From Herbaspirillum seropedicae (GTDB lineage: Bacteria; Pseudomonadota; Gammaproteobacteria; Burkholderiales; Burkholderiaceae_D): a stretch of 64,000 nucleotides of DNA. Below, piece by piece: positions 34,965 to 44,339 of the stretch. A program made the translations under genes and the position numbers. Every line of letters begins with the position of its first letter. Positions within the stretch are counted from its first letter, which is position 1. The stretch lies in the NCBI RefSeq assembly GCF_001040945.1, contig NZ_CP011930.1:4149021-4213020 (forward strand), written 5' to 3'. The notes beneath the pieces are model-generated. The model saw only the letters and a program-made list of their open reading frames with translations. It had not been told where the DNA came from and did no database searches.

Positions 34965-35585
34965 ATGTTTACAGGAATCGTCGCCGCCATCGGCACCATC
35001 ACTTCCGTCACCCCTCTGGCCGCCGGCCCGGACGCTGGCGTGCGCCTGACCATTGACGCCGGCAGCCTGCCCATGGCCGATGTGGGACTGGGCGATTCGA
35101 TCGCCCTGAACGGCGCCTGCATGACCGTGGTCGAGAAGACCGCCAACGGTTTCACCGTCGATGTCTCGCGTGAAAGCCTGCGCCTGACCGCCGGCCTGGA
35201 CGCCCCCGGAGAAGTCAACCTGGAAAAAGCCCTGACCCTGGCCGAGCGCCTGGGCGGCCACCTCGTTTCCGGCCACGTCGATGGCCTGGGCCAGGTGCAT
35301 TCCTTCGAGCCGGTGGGCGAATCGCGCGAACTCATCGTCGATGCGCCCAAGGCGCTAGGCAAGTACCTCGCCTACAAGGGATCGATCGTGGTCAATGGGG
35401 TGTCGCTGACGGTCAACCGCGTGGAAGACCTGGCTGAAGCCTGCCGCTTCTCCATCAACCTGATTCCGCATACGGTGGAAGTGACCACGTTCAAGCATCT
35501 GAAGGCGGGTAGCAAGGTCAATCTGGAGATCGATCTGATTGCGCGGTATGTGGAGCGCATGCTGTCGTCCTCGCAGGCTTCCTGA
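34965..35585 (+). CDS. ribE: Riboflavin synthase alpha chain
   Basis: A 206-residue enzyme made of two tandem lumazine-binding barrels: MFTGIVAAIGTI...GDSIALNGACMTVVEKTANGFTVDVSRE and LGGHLVSGHVDGLG...GSIVVNGVSLTVNRV...FSINLIPHT. It dismutates 6,7-dimethyl-8-ribityllumazine into riboflavin. It lies in an operon with ribD. No FMN riboswitch was recognised in the 47-base gap. Confidence 0.96.
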   Translation: MFTGIVAAIGTITSVTPLAAGPDAGVRLTIDAGSLPMADVGLGDSIALNGACMTVVEKTANGFTVDVSRESLRLTAGLDAPGEVNLEKALTLAERLGGHLVSGHVDGLGQVHSFEPVGESRELIVDAPKALGKYLAYKGSIVVNGVSLTVNRVEDLAEACRFSINLIPHTVEVTTFKHLKAGSKVNLEIDLIARYVERMLSSSQAS

Positions 35586-35597
35586 TCCCTCGTCCTT

Positions 35598-35628
35598 GCG
35601 CAGGCCTTGCCCTAGCGCCGGCCTGCGC
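35598..35628. terminator. Hairpin between convergent ribE and hydrolase genes
   Basis: GCGCAGGCC and GGCCTGCGC form a 9-bp perfect stem with a 13-base loop. It begins 13 bases after the ribE stop and overlaps the last codons of the convergent alpha/beta-hydrolase gene, so it may serve both as terminator. Confidence 0.5.
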
Positions 35629-36481
35629 TGTTCATTTCCGCAATCACCGCCCTGCACACGGAACTGTCCGCATCGGCCAGCGGGAACAGCACCGTGTAAT
35701 GATGCGTATCAGGCACCACATGATGCGCCACCACCTGCGGCCAGCAATTGGCCATCACCGCCGCCTGCAGGTGGAATTGCAAGGTCTCCAGTTCACCGAT
35801 GATGGTGTGCACGCGGGTCTGCGCCGGACCCGTCTGCAACACTGGCGAGAGCGCATCGGCGCGCACCTGATCCAGCGTCAGCGCCTTGTTGAGCGACGTC
35901 GGGATCAAGGGCGCCAGATCGAATACACCACTGATGGCGAACACCGCCTGTACCGGCATCCTCCCCGGCTGCGCGGCGACAAAGGCCGCCAGATGACCGC
36001 CCGCCGAATGCCCCATCAGCGAGATGCGATCCACATCGATGCCGAGACGCTCGGCCTGCTGCGCAATGGTGGAAAGACAGGCCTGCACCTCCTTCACCAT
36101 ATCCTCGATGCGCGCCTGCGGCGCCAGCGAATAATTGATCACTGCCACGCTGATGCCCGCCTTGACGTAAGGCGCAGCAATGAAGCCGATATCGCGCTTG
36201 TCGCCCCCTTGCCAATAGCCGCCGTGGATGAACACCAGCAAGGGCCGCTGCGCGCCCTCTGCACGATAGAAGTCGAAACGCTGCAGCGGCGCGTCACCAT
36301 AGGAGATGTCGGACTCGGTCAGCAGCGTATCGGCAATGGCGGCGGTGGCCTGCTGCCACTGCTGCAGCACCTGGGGAAAATCCGGGAAGGCCGCCTTGAG
36401 GTTGTAACCCGCCTCGCACTCGGCGACGGGACAAAGGACGCGACGGGTGTCCGTACTGATGCTGATGCCGGAATGAAGCAT
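35612..36481 (-). CDS. Alpha/beta hydrolase, arylformamidase-like (HGGYW motif)
   Basis: A 289-residue esterase-type hydrolase. The oxyanion-hole motif is VFIHGGYWQGG, the nucleophile elbow is LMGHSAGGHLA, and the late His lies in PDTHHYTVLFPL. The HGGYW form is shared with kynurenine formamidases (arylformamidases) and related carboxylesterases. It is the last gene of the minus-strand run dioxygenase-reductase-livKHMGF, 87 bases after livF. One inference is that it releases an aromatic acid (anthranilate or a relative) from an amide or ester imported by the Liv system. Substrate is not proven. Confidence 0.8.
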   Translation of the reverse strand: MLHSGISISTDTRRVLCPVAECEAGYNLKAAFPDFPQVLQQWQQATAAIADTLLTESDISYGDAPLQRFDFYRAEGAQRPLLVFIHGGYWQGGDKRDIGFIAAPYVKAGISVAVINYSLAPQARIEDMVKEVQACLSTIAQQAERLGIDVDRISLMGHSAGGHLAAFVAAQPGRMPVQAVFAISGVFDLAPLIPTSLNKALTLDQVRADALSPVLQTGPAQTRVHTIIGELETLQFHLQAAVMANCWPQVVAHHVVPDTHHYTVLFPLADADSSVCRAVIAEMNSAGRR

Positions 36482-36568
36482 TCAATTTTCCTTAAGGCTG
36501 ATTGCCACAGCATTAACCACGAGTTAATGGCTCATTGTTCATTGTTCATTGCCCGGAGAAGCCAGGTG

Positions 36569-37275
<707 letters not shown>

Positions 37276-37279
<4 letters not shown>

Positions 37280-38043
37280 TGCGTTTCCTCCTCGCCCAGG
37301 TAGGCCAGCTTGACCTCGGCATTGGCGCGGATCTCGTCCACGCTGCCGGTGGCCAGCACCGCCCCCTGTACCAGCACCGTCATGCGGTCGGCGAGGGCGA
37401 AGACGGCCTCCATGTCATGTTCCACCAGCACCACCGTCAGCTCCTCCTTGAGGGACTGGATCAGCGCGATCATGTCGCCGGACTCCTCATGCCCCATGCC
37501 GGCCATCGGCTCATCCATGAGCAGCACACGCGGACTACAGGCGATGGCCAGCCCCACGTCCAGGCGACGGCGGGCGCCGTGCGAGAGCTGTGAGGACAAT
37601 TGATGCACCACCTTCTCCAGGCCCACCCGACGCGCCACCGTCATCGCCGCCTCGCGTGCAGCGCGATCACCGGCGCTGGCGTGGAAGAAACCATAGCTGC
37701 GATGCTGGCCGCGCTGCACGGCGACCTGGAGATTCTCCAGCACGCTCAGTTCATCGAAGACACTGGTGATCTGGAACGAACGCACCAGTCCTGCCGCGAC
37801 CCGGGCCTGCTCGGCATGGCCATGCATGGGCTGGCCGAACAGGTGGATCTCGCCCGCATCGGCCGCCAGCGCCCCCGAGAGCAGCGACAGCAAGGTCGTC
37901 TTGCCCGCCCCGTTGGGGCCGATGATGGCGTGCACCTGGCCGGCAGCAATCTCCAGATCCACATCGCGCGTGGCGGCGAGGCCACCGTAGTTCTTCTTGA
38001 GGCCCTTGACCACGAGCGCCAGGGCTGCCGGTTCACGCACCAT
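37276..38043 (-). CDS. livG: Branched-chain amino acid-type ABC transporter ATPase LivG
   Basis: A 255-residue ATP-binding subunit with Walker A GPNGAGKTTLL, the LivG-type signature LSHGARRRLDVGLA, Walker B VLLMDEPMAGMG and the switch His in VLVEHDMEAVF. The ATG at 38043 overlaps the livM stop by 11 bases and gives the family length; the upstream in-frame extension is rejected. Pairs with LivF. Confidence 0.92.
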
Positions 38044-38986
38044 GCTGCTCTCCCTGCTTGAGTGTCTTGCCGATGCTGACCAGTGAACTGACGCCACGCG
38101 GCGCCACCATCACCACCAGCAAGAGGATCAGGCCGACATAGATCTGCCAGTATTCGAAATGGGTGGACAGCACCTCTTCCAGCAACAGGAAGGCCGCTGC
38201 CCCCAACAGGCCGCCGTAGAAATAGCCGACCCCGCCCAGCGCCACCATCACCAGCAGGATGCCGGACTGTGACCAGTGCAGCAGCTTGGGACTGGCGAAG
38301 AGATTGCTCATGCCGATGAGACTGCCGGCGATGCCCGCGATGACGGCGGCAATCACGAAGGCCGCCAGCTTGTAGCGCAGCGCCGGATAGCCAATGGCCT
38401 GGGCGCGCCGTTCGTTCTGCCGGATCGCATTCAAGGCCAGCCCGAAGCGCGAGGCCAGCAGCCGCTGCAGCAAGATAAAGCTGGCCGCCAGCCAGGCCAG
38501 CACCACCCAGTAGAAGGCGTTGTCACCGCTCATGTCGAGACCGAAGCCCAGCAGCGGACGCGCCGTCACCTGCAAACCATCGTCACCGCCGTAATACCGG
38601 AAGCCCACGAAGAAGTAGTAGAACAATTGCGCCAGCGCCATGGTGATCATGATGAAATACACCGCCCGCGTGCGCAGTGCAATCACGCCGATGACCAGCC
38701 CCACCAGGGCCGTCACCAGCGCGGCGAGCAGCCAGATCAACCAGGCGCTGGTCACGCCATGGAAACTGGCGATGGCCGTGACGTAGGCGCCCAGACCGAA
38801 GAACACCGCATGGCCGAAGCTGACCATGCCGCCGTAGCCAAGGATGAAATTGAGGCTGGCCGCCACCATCGCAAAAATCAGGATGCGGGTGAGCACGCCG
38901 ATGTAGTACTCCATCCCGCTGGCCTGCGCCAGCAAAGGCAACAGCAGCGCCAGGACGAGCAACAGGGGAATGAACAGACGTTGCAT
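38033..38986 (-). CDS. livM: Branched-chain amino acid-type ABC permease LivM
   Basis: A 317-residue inner-membrane permease with 8-10 transmembrane helices. The family block LASRFGLALNAIRQNERRAQAIGYPALRYKLAAFVIAA contains the coupling-helix motif, and GYGGMVSFGHAVFFGLGAY is the LivM N-terminal signature. It lies 8 bases after livH. Confidence 0.93.
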   Translation of the reverse strand: MQRLFIPLLLVLALLLPLLAQASGMEYYIGVLTRILIFAMVAASLNFILGYGGMVSFGHAVFFGLGAYVTAIASFHGVTSAWLIWLLAALVTALVGLVIGVIALRTRAVYFIMITMALAQLFYYFFVGFRYYGGDDGLQVTARPLLGFGLDMSGDNAFYWVVLAWLAASFILLQRLLASRFGLALNAIRQNERRAQAIGYPALRYKLAAFVIAAVIAGIAGSLIGMSNLFASPKLLHWSQSGILLVMVALGGVGYFYGGLLGAAAFLLLEEVLSTHFEYWQIYVGLILLLVVMVAPRGVSSLVSIGKTLKQGEQHGA

Positions 38987-38994
38987 GGAACTCC

Positions 38995-39909
38995 TCAGGT
39001 ACGGGCAGGGAACAGACCGCTGGGTCGCCAGAACAGCACCGCGATCATCACCAGATAGATCATCATCGAGCCCAGCGCCGGACCGACCGAGGCCGCCGCA
39101 TCGGCGCTGAGGAACAGCGCGAACAGCTGCGGCAGCAAGCTGCGCCCCAGTGTATCGACCACCCCCACGATGAGCGCGCCGATGGCCGCGCCCGGCACCG
39201 AACCGATGCCACCGATGACCACCACCACGAAAGCCAGGATCAGCACATCGTCACCCATGCCGGCCTGCACCGCCACCAGCGGCCCCAGCATGATGCCCGC
39301 CAGCGCCGCCAGCAGTAGCCCGAAGCTGAACACCAGCCGGAACAGCAGGCGGATGTTGATGCCCATGGCCGTGACCATCTCCAGGTTGTTGGCGCCGGCG
39401 CGCACCCACATGCCGATCCGGGTGCGATTGATGAGGAAGTACAGCGCAATGGCCACCACCACGCCCACCGCCATCACCAGCAGGCGATAGCTGGAATACG
39501 GCAGTCCGAACAAATTGACCGGACCGGCAAAGGCCGCCGGCATGTTCAGCGGCAGCGGCTGCGGCCCCCAGATCATGCGCACGCCATCATTGAAGATCAG
39601 GATGAAGGCAAAGGTGGCCAGCACCTGCACCATGTGGTCCTTCTGGTAGAGCCGCCGGAACACCACCCACTCCAGCAGGAAACCCAGTGCAGCCGTGGCC
39701 GGCAGCGCCACCAGCAGACCCAGCCAGAAGGAACCACTGGCGCCGGCCACCACCGCCGCCACGTAGGCGCCGATCATGAAGAAGCTGCCGTGCGCCAGGT
39801 TCACGAAGTTCATCACGCCAAAGATCAGTGTCAATCCTGATGCGATCAGGAACAGCATGACGCCGAACTGCAGACTGTTGAGCACCTGCTCGAAGATCAG
39901 ATTACCCAA
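38995..39909 (-). CDS. livH: Branched-chain amino acid-type ABC permease LivH
   Basis: A 304-residue permease. MNFVNLAHGSFFMIGAYVAA, near residues 32-50, is the LivH hallmark, and the coupling-helix region reads RTRIGMWVRAGANNLEMVTAMGIN. VVIGGIGSVPGAAIGALIVG follows. It forms the channel with LivM. livK is 12 bases upstream in the operon. Confidence 0.93.
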   Translation of the reverse strand: MGNLIFEQVLNSLQFGVMLFLIASGLTLIFGVMNFVNLAHGSFFMIGAYVAAVVAGASGSFWLGLLVALPATAALGFLLEWVVFRRLYQKDHMVQVLATFAFILIFNDGVRMIWGPQPLPLNMPAAFAGPVNLFGLPYSSYRLLVMAVGVVVAIALYFLINRTRIGMWVRAGANNLEMVTAMGINIRLLFRLVFSFGLLLAALAGIMLGPLVAVQAGMGDDVLILAFVVVVIGGIGSVPGAAIGALIVGVVDTLGRSLLPQLFALFLSADAAASVGPALGSMMIYLVMIAVLFWRPSGLFPART

Positions 39910-39921
39910 GGTGCACCGTCC

Positions 39922-41100
39922 TCATGGCATCTTGCATTGGCCGACATAGGCATCGACGTGGTCCGTCAGCACCGTCTGCGTCATGTTGTTGACGTACTTG
40001 CCGTCGGCGCCCTTGGTCACTACCCGGGCATACTGGTTCTGGATCGGGAAATGGTTGGCCGCAAACCTGAACCCACCGCGCACCGACTTGAAGTTGGCCG
40101 TCTTGATCGCCGCGATCAGGGCTTCGCGGTTCTCGACCTTGCCGCCGACGGCCTTGACGGCGCTATCGATGAGCATGGCCGCGTCATAGGCCTGGGAGGC
40201 AAACATCGAGGGCTGACGACCATATTCCTTGAGGTAGGCCGCCACGAAGGCGCGGTTCTGCTCATTGGGCAGGTCACTGGACCACTGGCCGGTATTGGCC
40301 ACGCCAGCGATGAGGTCGCCGTTGGAGAGCATCTGCTGGTCGGCGTCATAGGCGGGCATCACGCGCACGATCTTGGGGTCCATGCCGGCGGCCGCATATT
40401 GCTTCACGAAATTCACCCCCATGCCACCCGGCAGGAAGAAATACAGGGCATCGATATTGGCGGCGCGCAGCTGGGCGATCTCGGTGGCGAAATCGAGCTG
40501 ACCAAGCTTGGGGAAGAGTTCGACGGCGGGATCTTTCTTCAGGAAGCGCTTGAAGCCAGCCGAAGCATCCTTGCCCGCCGGATAATTGGGGGCGATGATG
40601 GCCACGCGCTGGTAGCCCTTGTCGGCCATGAGCTTGCCAGCCGCTTCATGAGCGGCGTCGTTCTGGTAGCTGGCGCTGAAGAAATACGGGTTGCAGCCCG
40701 CACCGGCCAGTTGTGCCGGACCGGCGTTGGCGCTGACCACCACGGTCTTGCTGGCGAAAGCGGCAGGCGCCACGGCCAGCAGGATGTTGGAGTAGACGAA
40801 GCCGCTCAGGATATCGACCTTCTCGCGCTTGATGAGACGGTCCGCGCCCTGCTTGGCGGCGTCGGGACTGAACTGGTCGTCCACCACGATGACTTCGGCA
40901 GGCACGCCGCCGAGCTTGTTACCCAGGGTCTTCAAGGCCAGCATGAAGCCCTCGCGTTCATCCACGCCCGGCGCGCTGGCCGGACCACTCAGCGTGGTCA
41001 GGAAGCCCACCTTCACCACATCGGCCGCCTGGGCGGGCAGGCTTGCGCCCACCGCCATCGCCATCATTACCGCACCTGCCACTTTGCTCAGTCGATTCAT
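39922..41100 (-). CDS. livK: Periplasmic substrate-binding protein, LivK family
   Basis: A 392-residue type I periplasmic binding protein. A Sec signal peptide ends at AQAADV. The mature protein starts VVKVGFLTTLSGPASAPG and contains the two-lobe Leu/Ile/Val-binding fold (VVDDQFSPDAAKQGADRLI; VVSANAGPAQLAGAGCNPYFF). A single mature-domain Cys is present. It captures the transporter cargo; linkage to the dioxygenase suggests an aromatic acid ligand. It follows the reductase gene after a 115-base gap, the largest in this operon, where a secondary promoter is possible. Confidence 0.92.
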   Translation of the reverse strand: MNRLSKVAGAVMMAMAVGASLPAQAADVVKVGFLTTLSGPASAPGVDEREGFMLALKTLGNKLGGVPAEVIVVDDQFSPDAAKQGADRLIKREKVDILSGFVYSNILLAVAPAAFASKTVVVSANAGPAQLAGAGCNPYFFSASYQNDAAHEAAGKLMADKGYQRVAIIAPNYPAGKDASAGFKRFLKKDPAVELFPKLGQLDFATEIAQLRAANIDALYFFLPGGMGVNFVKQYAAAGMDPKIVRVMPAYDADQQMLSNGDLIAGVANTGQWSSDLPNEQNRAFVAAYLKEYGRQPSMFASQAYDAAMLIDSAVKAVGGKVENREALIAAIKTANFKSVRGGFRFAANHFPIQNQYARVVTKGADGKYVNNMTQTVLTDHVDAYVGQCKMP

Positions 41101-41215
41101 GCCTGGATTCCCCTCTAGGTTCTATGGTTTGAATTCGGTGTGAAGCTGCAATGCCGTGAAGCTGGCGCGCATGGTCGCGCATGACACCGGAGCATCACGC
41201 GCAACGACCCGGAAA

Positions 41216-42298
41216 CTATTTCCGCAGGTCTGCCCTGGAAACGAAGGCATCGGCAAAGAACGCCGTCTCCGACAACCCGCAGGCGGCCGTGAAATCGCGC
41301 CGCGCTGACTCTACCACGACCGGCGCGCCACAGGCATAGACCTGATATTGCTGCATCGCAGGCACATCCTGCATCACGGCCCGGTGGACCAGGCCGGTGC
41401 GACCGCTCCAGCCACTGGTCGCATCGGCCTCCGAGAGCACCGGCACGTAGTCGAACCACGGCAGGCTCGCCGCCCAGTCACGGCACAGGGCATCGAGATA
41501 CAGATCGGCTGCACGGCGACCGCCCCAGTACAAGCGCATCGCACGGGTGCTGCCGCTGGCGATGGCTTCTTCCACCAGCGCCTTGACCGGAGCAAATCCT
41601 GTGCCACTGGCCAGCAGGATCAGCGGCTGCGTGCCCTCGCGCATGAAGAAGCTGCCGGCGGGTCCTTCGAGCGAGAACTGCTGACCCGGCTGCATACCGT
41701 TGAAGAGGCGGTCCGTGAACAGTCCGCCGGGCAGGTGGCGCACGTGCAGCTCCAGCAGATCACTGCCGTCCTTGGCATAGGTCGCCATGGAATAGCTGCG
41801 GCGCTGGCCATCTTCCAGCAGCAGGTCGATGTACTGGCCGGCGCGATACGACAGCGGAGCAGCACAACGCAGACGCAGGATGGCCACATCCGGGGCGGCG
41901 CGGGTGAGGCTTTCCAGGGTGGCCTGTACTTGCTGCGCTGCTGGTGCGGGGCTCGCGACGGTGAGCACATCGCCCCCACCGCCCTCCCCGCCCACCCCGA
42001 TCTCGACCCGGCCCGCGACCACGCGCACCGGGAAGCTGCGCACCGCCTCCGTCACCGGCGCACAGCGCGGTGCGCCGCTACGGATGTCGAACAGGCCCTG
42101 GTGCAGCGGACACTCGACGCAGCCATCTTCCACATAGCCATCGGAAAGCTTGGCATTGCCATGGGTACACAAGTCCTTGAGCGCAAAGATTTCCTCGCCC
42201 AGGCGAAACACCGCCACCGCCTGGCCGCCCGCTCGGGCTGCCGCCACCTCGCCCTCGGCGAAATCATCGGCATGGCCGACATCGAACCACTCGCTCAT
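41216..42298 (-). CDS. Rieske ferredoxin-flavin reductase fusion, electron-transfer component of the dioxygenase
   Basis: A 360-residue two-part protein. Residues about 1-105 form a Rieske [2Fe-2S] ferredoxin with CTHG and CPLHQGLFD (CxH...CxxH). After a Gly/Ala linker, residues ~120-360 form a ferredoxin-NADP reductase-type module: FAD-binding RRSYSMATYA, NAD-binding LLASGTGFAPVKALVEEA, and a C-terminal YACGAPVVVESARRDF. It lacks the plant-type [2Fe-2S] domain of BenC and the glutathione-reductase-type fold of AndAa. It should carry electrons from NAD(P)H to the oxygenase encoded just upstream. It lies 7 bases after the beta-subunit gene. Confidence 0.88.
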   Translation of the reverse strand: MSEWFDVGHADDFAEGEVAAARAGGQAVAVFRLGEEIFALKDLCTHGNAKLSDGYVEDGCVECPLHQGLFDIRSGAPRCAPVTEAVRSFPVRVVAGRVEIGVGGEGGGGDVLTVASPAPAAQQVQATLESLTRAAPDVAILRLRCAAPLSYRAGQYIDLLLEDGQRRSYSMATYAKDGSDLLELHVRHLPGGLFTDRLFNGMQPGQQFSLEGPAGSFFMREGTQPLILLASGTGFAPVKALVEEAIASGSTRAMRLYWGGRRAADLYLDALCRDWAASLPWFDYVPVLSEADATSGWSGRTGLVHRAVMQDVPAMQQYQVYACGAPVVVESARRDFTAACGLSETAFFADAFVSRADLRK

Positions 42299-42305
42299 GG
42301 CCGCC

Positions 42306-42806
42306 TCAGATCGGGGTGGCCAAGAGGGTCGCCACGCGCAACGTGTCGTAGATCACGCGGCGACGGGCATAGCGCCAGCCGGCCTCGGTCTTGACCACGC
42401 GGTCTTCATAGCGTCCCGCCTGATAGACGAAGGACTCGCCGTTCTGCAGCGTCTGCACCACCACATAGCTGGAGTGCGCATCGACCGAACCATCGGCGTT
42501 CTGCGTGAACACCAGGCCGGAGCTCATGTGGCGATAGGTATGCGCCTCGTAGATGTTGGCGTGGCGCAGCGAGAGCACGCGGTCGTGCAGCATCTTCTTG
42601 CTGTCGCAATAGATGATGCCGATCGGCAGGCCCTCATCGGCGTTCTCGCGCGGCACGATCTCGTACAGGCAATCGTCGGTGAAGAATTCCGGCCATTGCT
42701 CCAGCCGGTCATTGTCGAGCGCATGCACGTAGCGTTCCTGCAATTGGTGCAGCTCGAACCACAAGCTCATCTGTTCCGTGTTTTGCATCTGCTTTGCCTC
42801 GCTCAT
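42306..42806 (-). CDS. andAd: Aromatic-ring-hydroxylating dioxygenase beta subunit (anthranilate dioxygenase-like)
   Basis: A 166-residue NTF2-like small subunit (SnoaL/ring-hydroxylating beta family) with the blocks LQERYVHALDNDRLEQWPEFFTDDCLYEI, DRVLSLRHANIYEAHTYRHMSS and YARRRVIYDTLR. It is structural in the alpha3beta3 oxygenase. The ATG at 42806 overlaps the alpha-subunit stop (ATGA), so coupled translation is likely; a later ATG at 42788 is possible. The symbol is offered by analogy to the andAcAd pair of Burkholderia and is tentative. Confidence 0.85.
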   Translation of the reverse strand: MSEAKQMQNTEQMSLWFELHQLQERYVHALDNDRLEQWPEFFTDDCLYEIVPRENADEGLPIGIIYCDSKKMLHDRVLSLRHANIYEAHTYRHMSSGLVFTQNADGSVDAHSSYVVVQTLQNGESFVYQAGRYEDRVVKTEAGWRYARRRVIYDTLRVATLLATPI

Positions 42807-44083
42807 GCCTTCTCGATGGACGGGAAGCCCATCAGTTTCTGGTAGCCCATCCAGAACTTGCGGATCAGGCTTTCGGTGATCAATGTGTCTTCCTGGTCGG
42901 GGTTGTCGCGCGCCATGTCGATCACCGAGCATTGATCGGGATCGCGGGCCGTGCCACGCTGCACCAGTTCGGTGGCCTCGGTGTCTTCCATCGAGATGTA
43001 GCCGGCCGGCCCCACCAGGTTGGCCTGCTTGATGCGCAGCGCGCGCAGTTCGGGGGTATCGTCTTCGTAACCGAAGAAGTGGAAGACCAGCTCGAAGTTG
43101 CTGGGCCCCTTGGGCAGCAACTGGCGCGCCACGAGCGTGTTGTGGATCTGCTGCACCACCAGCTGCGGGAAGATGGGCTGGATGTGGTTGGTGGTCAGCT
43201 CCTCGAATTCCTTGATCTGGCCCAGCACCGACGGGTCCTGCAGCGAGAAACCCTCGTCGAAGGAACGGATCTCCTGCTGCTTGTAGGCATCGGCCGTCTC
43301 CACTTCATTCTTGGTAGCGGTGATGATGCTGTGCAGGCCGTGATGCTTGTCGGCCAGCGAGCGCGCCTTCATGCCCACGCGGAAGATGTTGAAGGTGGTG
43401 TGGAACAGGTGCAGCAGGCTGGCGTGATACGGGTCCTTGACGTTTTCCAGGTAGAGCTTCCAGTTCGACTTGGAATACTGGCGCGTGCAGCCGAGGTAGA
43501 CGATGGGCTTGTGGAAGATGCGGTCGATCCACGGACGCATCTCGGCGCCGATGTAGTCGGGCAGCGCTTCCACGGTCTCGCTGAAGGTGGCGAAGACCAG
43601 GCCCTTGTAGCTGTCCACGCGCAACTGGCGCAGGCCGTGGCATTTCGGATCGAAGTCCTTGGCCATGCCGGTAGCGCCCTTCTGGCCCCGGCGGAACGGC
43701 ACGCCCAGCAGGTTGCCGCGCGAATCGAAACTCCATTGATGGTAAGCACAGCTGTGCGAGCTGGCATTGCCGCGCGGGGTGCGGCAGACCATTGCGCCCC
43801 GGTGCGAACACTTGTTGACCCAGGCCGCCAGGGCGCCATCCTCGGTGCGGGTGACCACGACCGGGGTATCGCCCACGAAGGTGCTCTTGTAATCGCCATT
43901 GTTGGGAATCTCGGCTTCCAGCGCCAGGAAGCTCCAGGTTTCGCCCCGGTAGATGCGCTCCTGTTCCAGGTCATAGACCTCCCTGGAGCTGAATACCTTG
44001 TACGGGGTGCGCGCCCCGTCGGTGCGGGGGAATTGCACCAGCGGTGCATAGCCTTGCTGTTCAAGCGGAGTGGATGTATTCAT
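42803..44083 (-). CDS. andAc: Aromatic-ring-hydroxylating dioxygenase alpha subunit (anthranilate 1,2-dioxygenase-like)
   Basis: A 426-residue catalytic subunit. The Rieske motif is NKCSHRGAMVC...SCAYHQWSFD (CxH-x17-CxxH). The mononuclear iron site is in ENVKDPYHASLLHLFH (Asp, His and His ligands). Size and the alpha-beta-ferredoxin/reductase set fit three-component oxygenases. The divergent catBA and the absence of a diol dehydrogenase (benD) favour a substrate giving catechol directly, i.e. anthranilate or salicylate, over benzoate. The symbol rests on this reasoning and on resemblance to AndAc, not on a database match. It is the first gene of the long minus-strand operon. Confidence 0.85.
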   Translation of the reverse strand: MNTSTPLEQQGYAPLVQFPRTDGARTPYKVFSSREVYDLEQERIYRGETWSFLALEAEIPNNGDYKSTFVGDTPVVVTRTEDGALAAWVNKCSHRGAMVCRTPRGNASSHSCAYHQWSFDSRGNLLGVPFRRGQKGATGMAKDFDPKCHGLRQLRVDSYKGLVFATFSETVEALPDYIGAEMRPWIDRIFHKPIVYLGCTRQYSKSNWKLYLENVKDPYHASLLHLFHTTFNIFRVGMKARSLADKHHGLHSIITATKNEVETADAYKQQEIRSFDEGFSLQDPSVLGQIKEFEELTTNHIQPIFPQLVVQQIHNTLVARQLLPKGPSNFELVFHFFGYEDDTPELRALRIKQANLVGPAGYISMEDTEATELVQRGTARDPDQCSVIDMARDNPDQEDTLITESLIRKFWMGYQKLMGFPSIEKA

Positions 44084-44218
44084 GCTGCGGTCCTCATCGT
44101 TGGATGCCAGGTGGGGCCTGGACGATGAGCCATCTTAGGCAGACCGCCCGAGGACGGATATCCGCCATTTGCATACTTGCCGACCAGTCTTGTCCGTTTT
44201 TTGCACAGCCGCTTCGTT

Positions 44219-44233
44219 ATACCCAAAAGGTAT
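44219..44233. promoter_or_regulatory. CatM/BenM-type LysR operator (ATAC-N7-GTAT)
   Basis: ATAC-CCAAAAG-GTAT exactly fits the consensus bound by CatM and BenM, the muconate-responsive LysR activators of catechol genes. It lies in the 256-base divergent region between the dioxygenase operon and catB. A further ATAC half is at 44173-44176. The regulator gene at 47095-47997 is the obvious candidate to bind here. Confidence 0.72.
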
Positions 44234-44339
44234 GCAGCATGCCCAAATCGGTCTTGGACACCAGCACCGCTTTGTTTCTATCATTCCTCCCAGGTCAGAC
44301 ATTGTCAGCTTTCGCCATCCCTTTTCCACGGACTGCATC

